From: Bacteroidales bacterium UBA6192
GTDB taxonomy: Bacteria; Bacteroidota; Bacteroidia; Bacteroidales; F082
Assembly: GCA_002422725.1 (NCBI GenBank)
Contig: DITE01000090.1
Span: 1 to 29,436, forward strand
Direction of reading: 5' to 3'
Length of the DNA: 29,436 bases
The notes below the pieces were generated by a model. The model ran no database searches. It was not told the DNA's origin and worked only from the letters and a program-made list of their open reading frames with translations. The translations under genes were made by a program, and so were the position numbers. Below, piece by piece: positions 16,454-24,851 of the stretch. Within the stretch, counting starts at the first letter, position 1, and every line of letters begins with the position of its first letter.

Positions 16454-17047
16454 ATGAAAAACCTGAAAATCTACTCCCTATTCTTTTGTTTGACAATTAA
16501 CAGCCTATATGCCCAACAATCTTTATCGCCAAAAGCACTTATTCTGATCGACATCCAAGACTTTTACTTTCCCGGAGGCCAACTGCCCCTTGCCGGAGCC
16601 GATACTGCAGCAGCAAATGCCTTCATCCTGCTCGATTACTTCAGAAAAGAAGGTGGTATGGTGGTTCACATCAAACATGCCTATGAACCGGGGGGCGCGA
16701 TCAGGGAGATTGTCAAACCTACAGAAAACGAGAAAGTGATTATCAAAACCGAGGTAAATGCCTTTTTAAATACCGACCTTGATGCCTATCTGCGATCGCA
16801 TGGAAAAACTGAGCTTATTTTGGCAGGCATGCAGACTCATATGTGCCTGGAAGCCGCAGCAAGAGCGGGACACGACCTGGGCTATGCCTGCACCGTGATT
16901 GCTGATGCCTGTGCCACACGTGACCTTAAATATGGCGACAGGATTGTTGCAGCCGCTGATGTGCACGCCTCAACCCTAAGCACCCTCGAACGAACCTATT
17001 CGAGGGTATTCACAACAAAGGACTTTCTGACAATTTTACAACAATAG
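16454..17047 (+). CDS. Exported isochorismatase-like cysteine hydrolase
   Basis: A 197-residue cysteine hydrolase of the isochorismatase/nicotinamidase superfamily. It starts at ATG 16454 with a signal peptide (MKNLKIYSLFFCLTINSLYAQ), placed by the -7 element at 16417-16424; the frame is open further up to 16352. The catalytic triad is visible: Asp in LILIDIQDFY, Lys in VIIKTEVNAF, and Cys in GMQTHMCLEAAAR with the preceding cis-peptide region. Most family members are cytoplasmic, so export to the periplasm is unusual. Substrate is unknown: amide or nitrile-like hydrolysis fits the family, isochorismate does not fit the location. It converges on the next gene with eight bases between. Confidence 0.88.
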   Translation: MKNLKIYSLFFCLTINSLYAQQSLSPKALILIDIQDFYFPGGQLPLAGADTAAANAFILLDYFRKEGGMVVHIKHAYEPGGAIREIVKPTENEKVIIKTEVNAFLNTDLDAYLRSHGKTELILAGMQTHMCLEAAARAGHDLGYACTVIADACATRDLKYGDRIVAAADVHASTLSTLERTYSRVFTTKDFLTILQQ

Positions 17048-17055
17048 GGATGTAC

Positions 17056-17817
17056 TCAACACCCCTCTTTCTTCAGGATATTGAGCAGCCGTGTTTCACT
17101 GATATTATGATCTTCGATTAGTTCTCCATCCTTTACTATTGCGAAAACACCATAGCCTGAGGGAGATTGGCGTGCTTCAGAAGCTGATTCAATCCGGTGA
17201 ACGACAATCGGTATCTGGCGTTTCTGCATCGTTTCAGCTATTGCCTTCACCGATTTTTCATGCCACGGACATTGATCAGCATAAAACAGATGCCATCCAT
17301 CCAGACCATGCAGATTTTCGGTCCAGTCAATTATTGAAGGTGATTGAACCTTATCTGAAAACTTCCTGACCAATAGTTCAAAACGGCCTCTTTTGTCGCA
17401 AACTTCAAACCCGTTGCGCAGGAAAAGCCGTTTGTCGGCTATCCAGTTGCCATCGCTCGCCAAAACAGCCACACCATTGAGACCAAGAGACTGAGCATAT
17501 TGCCCGGCCTTTTCAACCATGAGCGACCCCAATCCCTTGTCCCTGTCCTGCTTGCTGTAGACATAAAGGCAATGAATAAACACATACTCTTTGGCCTCAA
17601 CCGGACGCCATGCAAACTCGCCGGGGACAAATTCAATAAACGAAACCGGCTTCTGTTCCTGGCTATTCATGATGTGCATGCGCAAGCCTTCGGCATACCT
17701 TTTGATATACCAATCCCTTTTTGTGCGATAAGCATCGCTTTTGGGATTTTTCGTACAAAACACTCCTGTGATCCCAATGTTATCGGGCGTCACCTCAATG
17801 ATGGGAAAATCGTTCAT
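17056..17817 (-). CDS. YoaP-type GNAT acetyltransferase with thioredoxin-like C-terminus
   Basis: A 253-residue protein with two domains. The GNAT acetyltransferase domain (about 5-150) has the acetyl-CoA loop KQDRDKGLGSLMVEKA (R/Q-x-x-G-x-G/A type) and FLRNGFEVCDKRGRFELL. The C-terminal YoaP-like domain (about 165-250) begins HLFYADQCPWHEKSV and looks thioredoxin-like with a CPWH in place of CxxC; it ends with YGVFAIVKDGELI. The architecture matches YoaP of Bacillus, an N-acetyltransferase of uncertain substrate. It starts 12 bp after the mutS2 stop on the same strand, so the two form an operon. Confidence 0.87.
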   Translation of the reverse strand: MNDFPIIEVTPDNIGITGVFCTKNPKSDAYRTKRDWYIKRYAEGLRMHIMNSQEQKPVSFIEFVPGEFAWRPVEAKEYVFIHCLYVYSKQDRDKGLGSLMVEKAGQYAQSLGLNGVAVLASDGNWIADKRLFLRNGFEVCDKRGRFELLVRKFSDKVQSPSIIDWTENLHGLDGWHLFYADQCPWHEKSVKAIAETMQKRQIPIVVHRIESASEARQSPSGYGVFAIVKDGELIEDHNISETRLLNILKKEGC

Positions 17818-17829
17818 ACTTTGCTGTAT

Positions 17830-20247
17830 TTACTTTATTCTGACCCTGGTAATCCCTGACCCACCAGCTTCAGCAGCTGCGTCTTCAAAGGAGGCAACAG
17901 ATTTCTGCCGGCTCAGGTACTCTCTGATCACCCGTCTGAGTATCCCATTGCCCTTGCCGTGCAGTATACTTACATCCTTCATGCTCAGCAACATTGCATC
18001 GTCAAGATACCTCGAAATCAACTCTATTGACTCTTCAGCACGTTTGCCACGAACATCGATTGTAAGCCTGAACTGAGCCACCTTTTCGTTCAGGTCGTCA
18101 GAAAAGCTTTGGTTTCGGTGTGTTCTTTGGTTTCTTTCGAGTTTTCTTGCATCAGTCCGGTTGAGTTTGCGCAGTTTTTCGGGCGAAGTGCGAAGCTTTA
18201 CCGAATGAAAACTAATCACTGCTTCATGCTCATTAATGGATAAGAGCTCACCCGAAACTTCCATCTCATCGATGCTCACCATATCGCCTGGTTTCAGGTC
18301 GGCTTCAACCTCATCCTTCTCTTCTGTTTCAACCTGAAGTGATCCGGCAATTTCTTCTGCCTGCTGAACCAACTCTGTTTTCTTCAGCTGAAGTGTTTCG
18401 CGCAGTTGTTTGGTTTTTTCCTTGTCGGCCTGCGATTCCCTTATCTCTTTTATGGTAAGTTCAATCTGTCGGTTAGCCTTTTCGATCAGCGACTGCGCCT
18501 CTTTCCCGGCTTCACTCAGGAGCGATTTTTTCCGATCTTCAAGCTGCTTGAGCAAACGCTTGTATTTTTCAAGCACCTCGTTAAGCAAAATATCAGCTAA
18601 CCTCAGTTCGGTTTGCTTTCTGGCCACTTCCTTTTTCTCCACCTCGAGCTGTTGTAACTGCATATCGAAATTGAGTTGGGAATGCCCTGTAATGCCGGCA
18701 GCTTTTTCGAGTGTGGCTTCCGGGAAACCAATTTTACGGGCAATTTCAAAAGCAAATGAACTTCCCGGGTGGCCGGTCTGCAAAAGATACAAGGGCTGTA
18801 ACCTTTTGGTGTCGAATAGCATAGCTCCGTTCAGTATGCCGCCGGTTTTATCAGCCATCAGTTTCAGGTTGGCATAATGGGTAGTGATAATCCCAAAAGT
18901 ACGCTTATCGTTCAGCTCCATCAGCACAGCTTCGGCTATAGCTCCCCCCAGTTGAGGCTCGGTTCCTGTTCCGAATTCATCGATCAGAATCAGGGTTGAT
19001 GATGAAGCATGTTCCAGAAAATACTTCATGTTGTTCAGGTGCGAACTGTAGGTACTCAGGTCATTCTCAAGTGATTGCTCATCGCCGATATCGATAAAAA
19101 TACTTTCGAAAATACCACAAACTGAATTCTGGCGCATGGGCACAGGCAATCCGCACTGCAACATGTATTGAAGCAGCCCGATAGTTTTGAGGCACACTGA
19201 CTTACCTCCTGCATTGGGACCCGATATAACGAGAATCCGTTTGTTTTTGTCGAGTGTAAGGTCGAGGGGAACAATGGTCTTGTGCTGTTCGAGCAGGGTC
19301 AGGTATAGGAGTGGATGGGTAGCCTGTATCCAATCAATTTGGGGTTCGAGATGAAGGGTAGGCTTGGTGGCATTGATTCTGACTGCCAGCCTTGCCTTTG
19401 CCTGAGTTACATCAAACACACCAAGCAAATCCCAGGCCTGATGCATCATTGGCAGCGATGGCCTGATGAAGGAGGTGAATACCGACAAAATCCGGATGAT
19501 CTCCCTTCTTTCGGCATATTCCAGCTCACGGATTTCATTGTTCGTATCGAAAACTTCGGTGGGCTCAATATAAACGGTTTGTCCCGAAGCCGATTCATCG
19601 TGAATGAAACCGCGAAGCCGTCTTTTGTCGGATGCCCTGACCGGTATGACCATTCTTCCGTTGCGGATGGTGATATCCACATCTGCATCAGACCAGCCTT
19701 CCTGCTTGGCTTCGCCGAGCAATTGACGTATTTTTCTTTCGATAGTACCTTGTTTGCGGCGGATTTCTTTTCTTATCTCAGCCAGTTTTTCCGATGCATT
19801 ATCCGGAATCCCGCCCTTGTCGTCGGTGAGCCTGTTAACTTCTTTCAACAGGCCCTTGTCAACCATGATGCCTTCGCATAGCAAGCGCAATGGCAGGTAG
19901 TTCTCGCCCGATTCGGAGCGAAAAAAATGAAGCGTATTATCCAGTGTGTTGAGCGTCAGTTTCAGGTCGAACAATGCCTCCTGGTCGATGACCGTGCCTT
20001 CGATCCGGATTCTGGAGAACTCATCGCGCAAATCGAACACATCGCGAAGCGACAGAGCACCACCCGACTGCATAAGGTTAATGTAAGCAATAGTCTCATC
20101 AAGGCTGCGATGAATGGCGTCAGGGTCGGTACCAAATGCAATGAAGGCTGCCTTTTCGAGCCCCATGGGACTTTGGCACGCTTTCTCCAGCATTTGGCGT
20201 ATGCTTTGAAAACCTATTTTCTCTTCGAAATGCAGTGGATATATCAC
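17830..20247 (-). CDS. mutS2: MutS2 family ATPase with Smr domain
   Basis: An 805-residue MutS2. It lacks the mismatch-recognition domain of MutS and acts in ribosome collision rescue and/or suppression of recombination, depending on species. Visible parts: N-terminal core/clamp (1-330), ATPase with Walker A GPNAGGKS (343-350), Walker B LILIDEFGTGTEP (419-431), a long coiled coil (about 515-640) rich in Glu/Lys/Gln, a KOW-like strand region (LKPGDMVSIDEM), and the C-terminal Smr nuclease domain with IDVRGKR and HGKGNGILR. The start is GTG at 20247: MIYPLHFEEKIGF is the standard MutS2 N-terminus and no upstream ATG is available before a stop. Leads an operon with the YoaP-type gene. Confidence 0.96.
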   Translation of the reverse strand: MIYPLHFEEKIGFQSIRQMLEKACQSPMGLEKAAFIAFGTDPDAIHRSLDETIAYINLMQSGGALSLRDVFDLRDEFSRIRIEGTVIDQEALFDLKLTLNTLDNTLHFFRSESGENYLPLRLLCEGIMVDKGLLKEVNRLTDDKGGIPDNASEKLAEIRKEIRRKQGTIERKIRQLLGEAKQEGWSDADVDITIRNGRMVIPVRASDKRRLRGFIHDESASGQTVYIEPTEVFDTNNEIRELEYAERREIIRILSVFTSFIRPSLPMMHQAWDLLGVFDVTQAKARLAVRINATKPTLHLEPQIDWIQATHPLLYLTLLEQHKTIVPLDLTLDKNKRILVISGPNAGGKSVCLKTIGLLQYMLQCGLPVPMRQNSVCGIFESIFIDIGDEQSLENDLSTYSSHLNNMKYFLEHASSSTLILIDEFGTGTEPQLGGAIAEAVLMELNDKRTFGIITTHYANLKLMADKTGGILNGAMLFDTKRLQPLYLLQTGHPGSSFAFEIARKIGFPEATLEKAAGITGHSQLNFDMQLQQLEVEKKEVARKQTELRLADILLNEVLEKYKRLLKQLEDRKKSLLSEAGKEAQSLIEKANRQIELTIKEIRESQADKEKTKQLRETLQLKKTELVQQAEEIAGSLQVETEEKDEVEADLKPGDMVSIDEMEVSGELLSINEHEAVISFHSVKLRTSPEKLRKLNRTDARKLERNQRTHRNQSFSDDLNEKVAQFRLTIDVRGKRAEESIELISRYLDDAMLLSMKDVSILHGKGNGILRRVIREYLSRQKSVASFEDAAAEAGGSGITRVRIK

Positions 20248-20287
20248 GCCTGATTCATTTTACCGTAAAGCGGGTTATTTCTGTCAG

Positions 20288-20295
20288 CAAATGTA
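20288..20295 (-). promoter_or_regulatory. -7 element (TACATTTG) for mutS2
   Basis: Exact TAnnTTTG match on the minus strand, 41 bp before the GTG start. No good -33 is seen. Confidence 0.55.
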
Positions 20296-20308
20296 AACAA
20301 TGCAATGC

Positions 20309-20336
20309 TTGGAAACGAAAAAATGTGTTTACTTTG
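20309..20336 (+). promoter_or_regulatory. Candidate cutC promoter (TTG...TTACTTTG)
   Basis: A TTG at 20309-20311 stands 17 bp before TTACTTTG (20329-20336), one base off TAnnTTTG. It is divergent from the mutS2 promoter and 36 bp before the cutC ATG. Confidence 0.45.
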
Positions 20337-20371
20337 ACAAATAAATCACCCTATCAACTTGATCCAAGCAT

Positions 20372-21103
20372 ATGATTACCATTGAGATATGTGCAAATTC
20401 AATAGCATCAGCTTTATCTGCTCAAGGTGGCGGGGCACAGCGTATTGAACTGTGCGAAAGCCTCGAAACCAGTGGTTTGACGCCCTCCTATGGCACCCTG
20501 ATGGGTGTAAAAGAATGCCTGCGCATTCCGGTGCATGTGCTGATAAGGCCACGAAATGGTGATTATGTGTATGACAATCAGTTGATTGATGTGATGATGC
20601 GGGATATTGAACTGGTGAAAAAAATTGGTTTTCAGGGTGTGGTAATTGGTATGCTCGACAGGCATGCTCAATTGGATACTGATAGGTTCAGGCTGTTGCT
20701 CGAAGTGGCGGCTGGCCTGGATATTACTTTTCACCGGGCTTTCGATGTGGCTGCCGACCCTATGAAACTGGCCGGACAACTTGCTGATCTTGGTGTTGAC
20801 CGGATTCTGACTTCAGGACAAGCAGCCACTGCGCTTAAGGGGGTAAAACTGCTTGCTGAACTCGTGAGGAACTGCGGGCACAACATAGCCATTATGGCCG
20901 GAGGTGGTATTCAAAGCAAAAACATACTGAACATTATCGGGCTAACAGGGGTGAAAGAGTGTCACCTGTCGGCAAAAAGAACAATCACCGGCCAGCTTGC
21001 TGACCATCTTACAGCTGAATTTAACCCTGGTGAATTCGACCGTCTTGAAACCGATGAAACAGAAGTCAGGAAAATTGTGTCACTGACCGGAAACCGAAGT
21101 TGA
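20372..21103 (+). CDS. cutC: CutC family protein
   Basis: A 243-residue TIM-barrel protein of the CutC family, historically linked to copper homeostasis though the role in bacteria is disputed. Signature stretches: IEICANSIASALSAQGGGAQRIELC, GLTPSYG, VLIRPRNGDYVY, GVVIGMLD, FHRAFDV, RILTSGQ and IMAGGGI. All are in family order and the length is normal. Cytoplasmic, no signal peptide. It reads toward the small lipoprotein gene with only five bases between stops, and is divergent from mutS2. Confidence 0.95.
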   Translation: MITIEICANSIASALSAQGGGAQRIELCESLETSGLTPSYGTLMGVKECLRIPVHVLIRPRNGDYVYDNQLIDVMMRDIELVKKIGFQGVVIGMLDRHAQLDTDRFRLLLEVAAGLDITFHRAFDVAADPMKLAGQLADLGVDRILTSGQAATALKGVKLLAELVRNCGHNIAIMAGGGIQSKNILNIIGLTGVKECHLSAKRTITGQLADHLTAEFNPGEFDRLETDETEVRKIVSLTGNRS

Positions 21104-21108
21104 AATGC

Positions 21109-21504
21109 TTATTCGGCCTTCTTGTTTTCGCCGGCAACCTCGTCTAATCCGTATTTCTCCTTCACCTCGTTGCAGGTTGCTGAGTTTTTGCGTTCTTCCT
21201 TTAAGATATCGCCAAACACCTTGCGCTGGTCAGGGTTCTCACCATACTTCTTGTTCAGATCAGCTGTAATCTGCTGCTGTTCGCGCCTGAGTCTGACGTA
21301 AGTGGAATCGGCATTTACTTCAGGTTTGCCTTCCTTTAGCAGTTCCAGCATCCGGCCACGGGCCTTGCAGCTGAGCTCGACAAGCTGTTTTGCATCTTTA
21401 TGCATTTGCTTTTGCAACTTCTGTTCTTCCGACTGACAGGCAGTTATCGCCAATAGAAATCCCAGGAACAGTGCAACGATCGAAAATCTCTGTTTCATTG
21501 ACAT
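21109..21504 (-). CDS. Small lipoprotein with Cys-x64-Cys helical domain
   Basis: A 131-residue lipoprotein (lipobox AITAC; ATG 21498 is an alternative start). The mature part is helical and charged, with SCKARGRMLELLKEG near the start, NKKYGENPDQRKVFGDIL in the middle, and SATCNEV at the end; the two cysteines are 64 residues apart. The neighbouring upstream gene encodes a protein of the same layout, with cysteines 63 apart and matching KY and RK..F positions, so the two look like tandem duplicates. Function unknown. The 33-bp gap and shared strand suggest an operon. Confidence 0.78.
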   Translation of the reverse strand: MSMKQRFSIVALFLGFLLAITACQSEEQKLQKQMHKDAKQLVELSCKARGRMLELLKEGKPEVNADSTYVRLRREQQQITADLNKKYGENPDQRKVFGDILKEERKNSATCNEVKEKYGLDEVAGENKKAE

Positions 21505-21537
21505 ACTGATAAACGAATTATGGTTATTATTAATTGA

Positions 21538-21993
21538 TTATGGTTTTTGCCTGTCTTTGGAGCCCGTATTGGGTTTTGTGCCAACATTTTTTTCTTGCCG
21601 GGGCTTTGTGTCGCCCTTCAATTGCCTGAACTTTTTGCAGGAAGCCAGTTTAAGGCGGGCTTCATCCTGGTATTTATCAAAAAGTGGCTTACGGTCTTTC
21701 TTCTCTTTGTATTTGGCTGTCAGGTAAGCATCAAATTTTTCGGCGAAGGCATTAAACTCTTCCGATTCTCTGGCACTGGCTATGTTATCGCCTTTCTGTT
21801 TCACTTCGATGCGGGCAACACCGGCTTTGCATTTGCAATCGGAAAGGGCATAGGCATCGGCTTTGGTGATTTCGGCAATGGCTTTCTTTTCTTTTTTCGA
21901 TTGCGCCTGAAGCGATCCGGCAAACAGAAACAGCACAAATATGCTGATCAACAGGTGTTTTAGCATGACTCCAATATTTTTCATATGATTCAT
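21538..21993 (-). CDS. Exported helical protein, paralogue of the next gene
   Basis: A 151-residue exported protein. The signal peptide is HLLISIFVLFLFAGSLQAQ with a signal peptidase I site, not a lipobox; starts at 21993, 21984 or 21966 are all possible, and the -7 element at 22013-22020 fits 21993 best. The mature domain resembles the following lipoprotein: CKCKAGVARIEVKQKG, YLTAKYKEKKDRKPLFDKY, LASCKKF. The C-terminus is a basic, disordered tail (KPRQEKNVGTKPNTGSK). Function unknown. One paralogue is lipid-anchored and the other soluble, so they may work at different sites in the periplasm. Confidence 0.78.
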   Translation of the reverse strand: MNHMKNIGVMLKHLLISIFVLFLFAGSLQAQSKKEKKAIAEITKADAYALSDCKCKAGVARIEVKQKGDNIASARESEEFNAFAEKFDAYLTAKYKEKKDRKPLFDKYQDEARLKLASCKKFRQLKGDTKPRQEKNVGTKPNTGSKDRQKP

Positions 21994-22012
21994 TTAATGC
22001 GGTATAATTCTG

Positions 22013-22020
22013 CAAATATA
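22013..22020 (-). promoter_or_regulatory. -7 element (TATATTTG) for the tandem paralogues
   Basis: Exact TAnnTTTG match on the minus strand, 20 bp before the ATG at 21993. Confidence 0.6.
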
Positions 22021-22303
22021 CGCTAACTGGTCTTACATTATTGTGGACAGCAACGAGAAATGTATCCTGCAGACCGTTCAAGCTGGTTTCATTGGCAATT
22101 GTTACAGACCGGATGTGCGATGCACACAGGCTGAATGGAGTCAAACGGCACTTTCACAACAACCGTCATTGCCAACAAACACAATGGTGCATAACAGGCC
22201 TGGTTGCCTTTTGGAATACATTACTTTCTGCAAAGTAAGGTTTTCTGCAAAAAACGGCACCTGATCATTCAGCTTGAAGCAAACAGAACCCAAAAAATCC
22301 ATT
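22021..22303. other. Intergenic region before livH, nothing assignable
   Basis: About 280 bp between divergent promoters. Short open frames of up to 65 codons are present but have no start context, no protein-like composition and no motif. I see no RNA gene, repeat or terminator. Confidence 0.5.
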
Positions 22304-22311
22304 TACCTTTG
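22304..22311 (+). promoter_or_regulatory. -7 element (TACCTTTG) for the liv-type operon
   Basis: Exact TAnnTTTG match ending only 9 bp before the livH ATG at 22321. If used, transcription would start about 3-5 nt before the start codon, giving an almost leaderless mRNA. No -33 at the usual spacing. Confidence 0.5.
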
Positions 22312-22320
22312 CCTGATCAA

Positions 22321-23184
22321 ATGAATGCCCTGACAGATCTGGTTTTGCAAGTGTTGTTGAATGGCCTGGTAAGCGGAAGCGCCATCGCCCTGGTAGCCCT
22401 TGGGTTTAGTCTGGTGTATCACACAACGCGCATTTTTCATATTGCCTATGCAGCCCTCTATGCTTTAGGGGGTTATACCTTCTGGTTTGTTCATTTTCAG
22501 CTCGGCGCAGATATACCGGTATCCCTGTTGGCTGCCGTTCTGCTTAGCGCCACAGCGAGTCTGTTGCTCTGGCTGCTGGTGTATAAGCCTCTGGTAAAAA
22601 TGGGATCGGCTTCCAATGAACTGATGGTTGCCTCCATCGGAATGATGATGGTGCTGATTTACCTGCTTAGCCTGATCTTTGGCACCGAACCAAAGCTTTC
22701 GTCCACGGGAAATGACGGCCTCATCTCTGCCCGCATGCTTCAGCTCGTGCTCACCCTGATTGTGCTTTCGGCAATACTTCTGATTACCAACAAAACAAAT
22801 GTTGGGTTGAAAATGAGGGCTTTCCGCGACAATCCACCTTTGTTGAAACGATTTGGGGTAAACAGCATAAGGCTCACAACCAGCTTGTTTTTGTTGTCGG
22901 GCCTGTTGGTTGGGCTGGGAGCTGCCCTCAGCACCAACGATCTTGGCATCAGTCCATTCACAGGAGTCCATGTGTTTATCAACGCATTTATTGCTGTGGT
23001 AGCCGGGGGTTCGGGCAGGGTGTCGGGGGCAGTTATTGGTGGGTTTTTGCTTGGTTTCCTGCAGTCGGTCGTGGTGTATGTGGCCGGATCAGAATGGATA
23101 TTATCAGTAAGTTTTGTCATTTTAATCCTGATCATGCTGATCAAACCCGAAGGCATCACCGGCATGGCTTACAGAAGAGCTTGA
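22321..23184 (+). CDS. livH: HAAT-family ABC transporter permease (LivH type)
   Basis: A 287-residue inner-membrane permease of the hydrophobic amino acid uptake (LivH) family. The start ATG 22321 gives the typical N-terminus VLQVLLNGLVSGSAIALVALGFSLVYHTTRIFHIAY; the frame is open to 22204 but a -7 element lies in between. About eight TM segments; the family signature near the end is AVVAGGSGRVSGAVIGGFLLG, the EAA-like loop that contacts the ATPases. First of four coupled genes; three bases separate it from the next. Substrate could be branched-chain amino acids, urea or another small solute. Confidence 0.92.
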   Translation: MNALTDLVLQVLLNGLVSGSAIALVALGFSLVYHTTRIFHIAYAALYALGGYTFWFVHFQLGADIPVSLLAAVLLSATASLLLWLLVYKPLVKMGSASNELMVASIGMMMVLIYLLSLIFGTEPKLSSTGNDGLISARMLQLVLTLIVLSAILLITNKTNVGLKMRAFRDNPPLLKRFGVNSIRLTTSLFLLSGLLVGLGAALSTNDLGISPFTGVHVFINAFIAVVAGGSGRVSGAVIGGFLLGFLQSVVVYVAGSEWILSVSFVILILIMLIKPEGITGMAYRRA

Positions 23185-23187
23185 AAC

Positions 23188-24066
23188 ATGGAGTACCTGA
23201 TACACATTGGTATAATACTTGGAATTTACAGCATACTGATAGCGTCGGCACAGTTGGTCATCGGCCATGCCCGCTTGATCACACTCGGGCAGGGGGCATT
23301 TTTTGGTGCCGGAGCCTATTTCATGGCACTTTCGATGATTCACCTCAAGCTGCCATTTGCCGCCGCCCTGCTGCTGGCTGTGGTCGGGAATTCACTGATA
23401 GGCTTATTGCTTGCCTTGCCTGCTGTAAAACTAAAGGGTGATTTTTTTGTGCTGACAACCCTTGGCTTTCAGTTTATCATTTTTCAACTCACCTACAATT
23501 TAAAGGGCGTCACAGGTGGGTCAACGGGACTGGGAAACATTCCTTTCATCAAACTTCCCGGAATCTGGCCTGGCAACGAAAGCAGCTATCTGCTGCTGCT
23601 AACTGTTGTTTTAACCGTGCTGGTGTTTCTGTTGCTGCACCGCCTGCAAAAATCCACATTCGGGCGTAACCTGCGGGCAATGGTCGATCATGAGATACTG
23701 TATAAGGCTTCTGGCCGGAGCGAAATCAAAATCAAAGCGCAGGTGATTGCTATTTCGGCAGGCACAACGGCAGCCGCTTCGGCTCTTTTTGCTGTTTATA
23801 TGAACTTCCTGGATCCGCAGGCATTTAATCTCGATAAATCTATTCTGATACTTACCGGTGTTATGCTGGGTGGCCTCACCAGGCTGCGGCATGCACTGAT
23901 AGGCGCCCTTACAATCACCCTAATTCCCGAAGTGCTGAGGCTTGCTGGTCTTCCGGCTGCCGAAGGGGCTTCTATACGTCAGATTTTGTTTGGGCTTGTA
24001 CTGGTTGTTTTGGTATTTTATGCTGCGTTAAAGCGTCATAATCAGGGTGAAAGGGACATGAAATGA
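23188..24066 (+). CDS. livM: HAAT-family ABC transporter permease (LivM type)
   Basis: A 292-residue second permease of the pair. Features of LivM: IYSILIASAQLVIGHARLITLGQGAFFGAGAYFMAL, LPAVKLKGDFFVLTTLGF and VMLGGLTRLRHALIGALTITLIPEVLR, about eight to nine TM helices. It lacks the extra N-terminal helices of enterobacterial LivM but is normal for other phyla. The stop overlaps the next start by four bases (ATGA). Works as a heterodimer with LivH. Confidence 0.92.
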   Translation: MEYLIHIGIILGIYSILIASAQLVIGHARLITLGQGAFFGAGAYFMALSMIHLKLPFAAALLLAVVGNSLIGLLLALPAVKLKGDFFVLTTLGFQFIIFQLTYNLKGVTGGSTGLGNIPFIKLPGIWPGNESSYLLLLTVVLTVLVFLLLHRLQKSTFGRNLRAMVDHEILYKASGRSEIKIKAQVIAISAGTTAAASALFAVYMNFLDPQAFNLDKSILILTGVMLGGLTRLRHALIGALTITLIPEVLRLAGLPAAEGASIRQILFGLVLVVLVFYAALKRHNQGERDMK

Positions 24067-24851
24067 CCAAAAATATTCTCAGCATCAAAGGCCTTTCAAA
24101 ACAATTCACCATCAGCCGGAAAGGCTTGCAGTCGGGACACGCCAATGTGCTCAACAAGCTGAATCTGAAGGTTGAGAAAGGCAGAATAAGCACCATACTG
24201 GGAAGCAACGGAGCCGGGAAAACCACCCTGTTTAACATGATTAACGGTTTTGAGAAAACCGATGAGGGAAGCATCCTCTTTTCGACAGATGCCGGAACTG
24301 ACACGGAACTTACAAAACTTCCCCCTCACCGCATTGCGCAACTAGGTGTTGGCCGTCTGCTGCAGGGCATGAGTGTGTTCGGTCAGCTGACGGTACACGA
24401 AAACCTGCTGATGGCCGCCAGACCCAGGGTTCATCCGTTTTATCTGAAGTCCTGGTCAAAACCCACTGAATCATTGAGTTTGCTGCAGGAAGCAAACAGC
24501 TTTTTCAACAAGTTCAGCATGGACCTTCAGGAAATTGGTCATCTAAAAGCCGGAATCCTTTCAGCTGCCGGTCAGCGCCTTGTTGCACTGGGGATGTTGT
24601 ATGTGTCGCCTGCAAGCCTGCTTCTGCTCGACGAACCCTGCTCGGGCATACAATATGATCAGCTCGACAACATTTCCATGGCCCTCAGGCATTTGCAAAA
24701 CAACGGCAAAACAATACTGCTTATTGAGCATAACCTGGAATTTGTTGTTCAGGTTTCCGACATCTGCCATTATCTGAACGGGGGATGCATACAGCTATCG
24801 GGCGAAAGTCGCCTTGTGGTGGAACGGTATAAAACTGAACAGGCATGCTGA
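24063..24851 (+). CDS. livG: ABC transporter ATPase (LivG type) with altered signature motif
   Basis: A 262-residue ATPase. Walker A GSNGAGKTT (47-55), Q-loop Gln101, Walker B LLLLDE (186-191) and switch His223 in IEHNLEF are present. The signature motif, usually LSGGQ or YGQQR in this family, reads LSAAGQ (166-171), and the D-loop region is SGIQYDQ rather than the common AGL. The altered signature would weaken the ATP site it completes; sites with one degenerate half are known in heterodimeric ABC ATPases. It overlaps the next gene by seven bases. Confidence 0.9.
   Translation: MTKNILSIKGLSKQFTISRKGLQSGHANVLNKLNLKVEKGRISTILGSNGAGKTTLFNMINGFEKTDEGSILFSTDAGTDTELTKLPPHRIAQLGVGRLLQGMSVFGQLTVHENLLMAARPRVHPFYLKSWSKPTESLSLLQEANSFFNKFSMDLQEIGHLKAGILSAAGQRLVALGMLYVSPASLLLLDEPCSGIQYDQLDNISMALRHLQNNGKTILLIEHNLEFVVQVSDICHYLNGGCIQLSGESRLVVERYKTEQAC

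Noticed and set aside
22041..22264. Short open frames of 65-73 codons before livH
   Set aside because: No start context, no motif, overlapping alternative frames of equal length; looks like chance.
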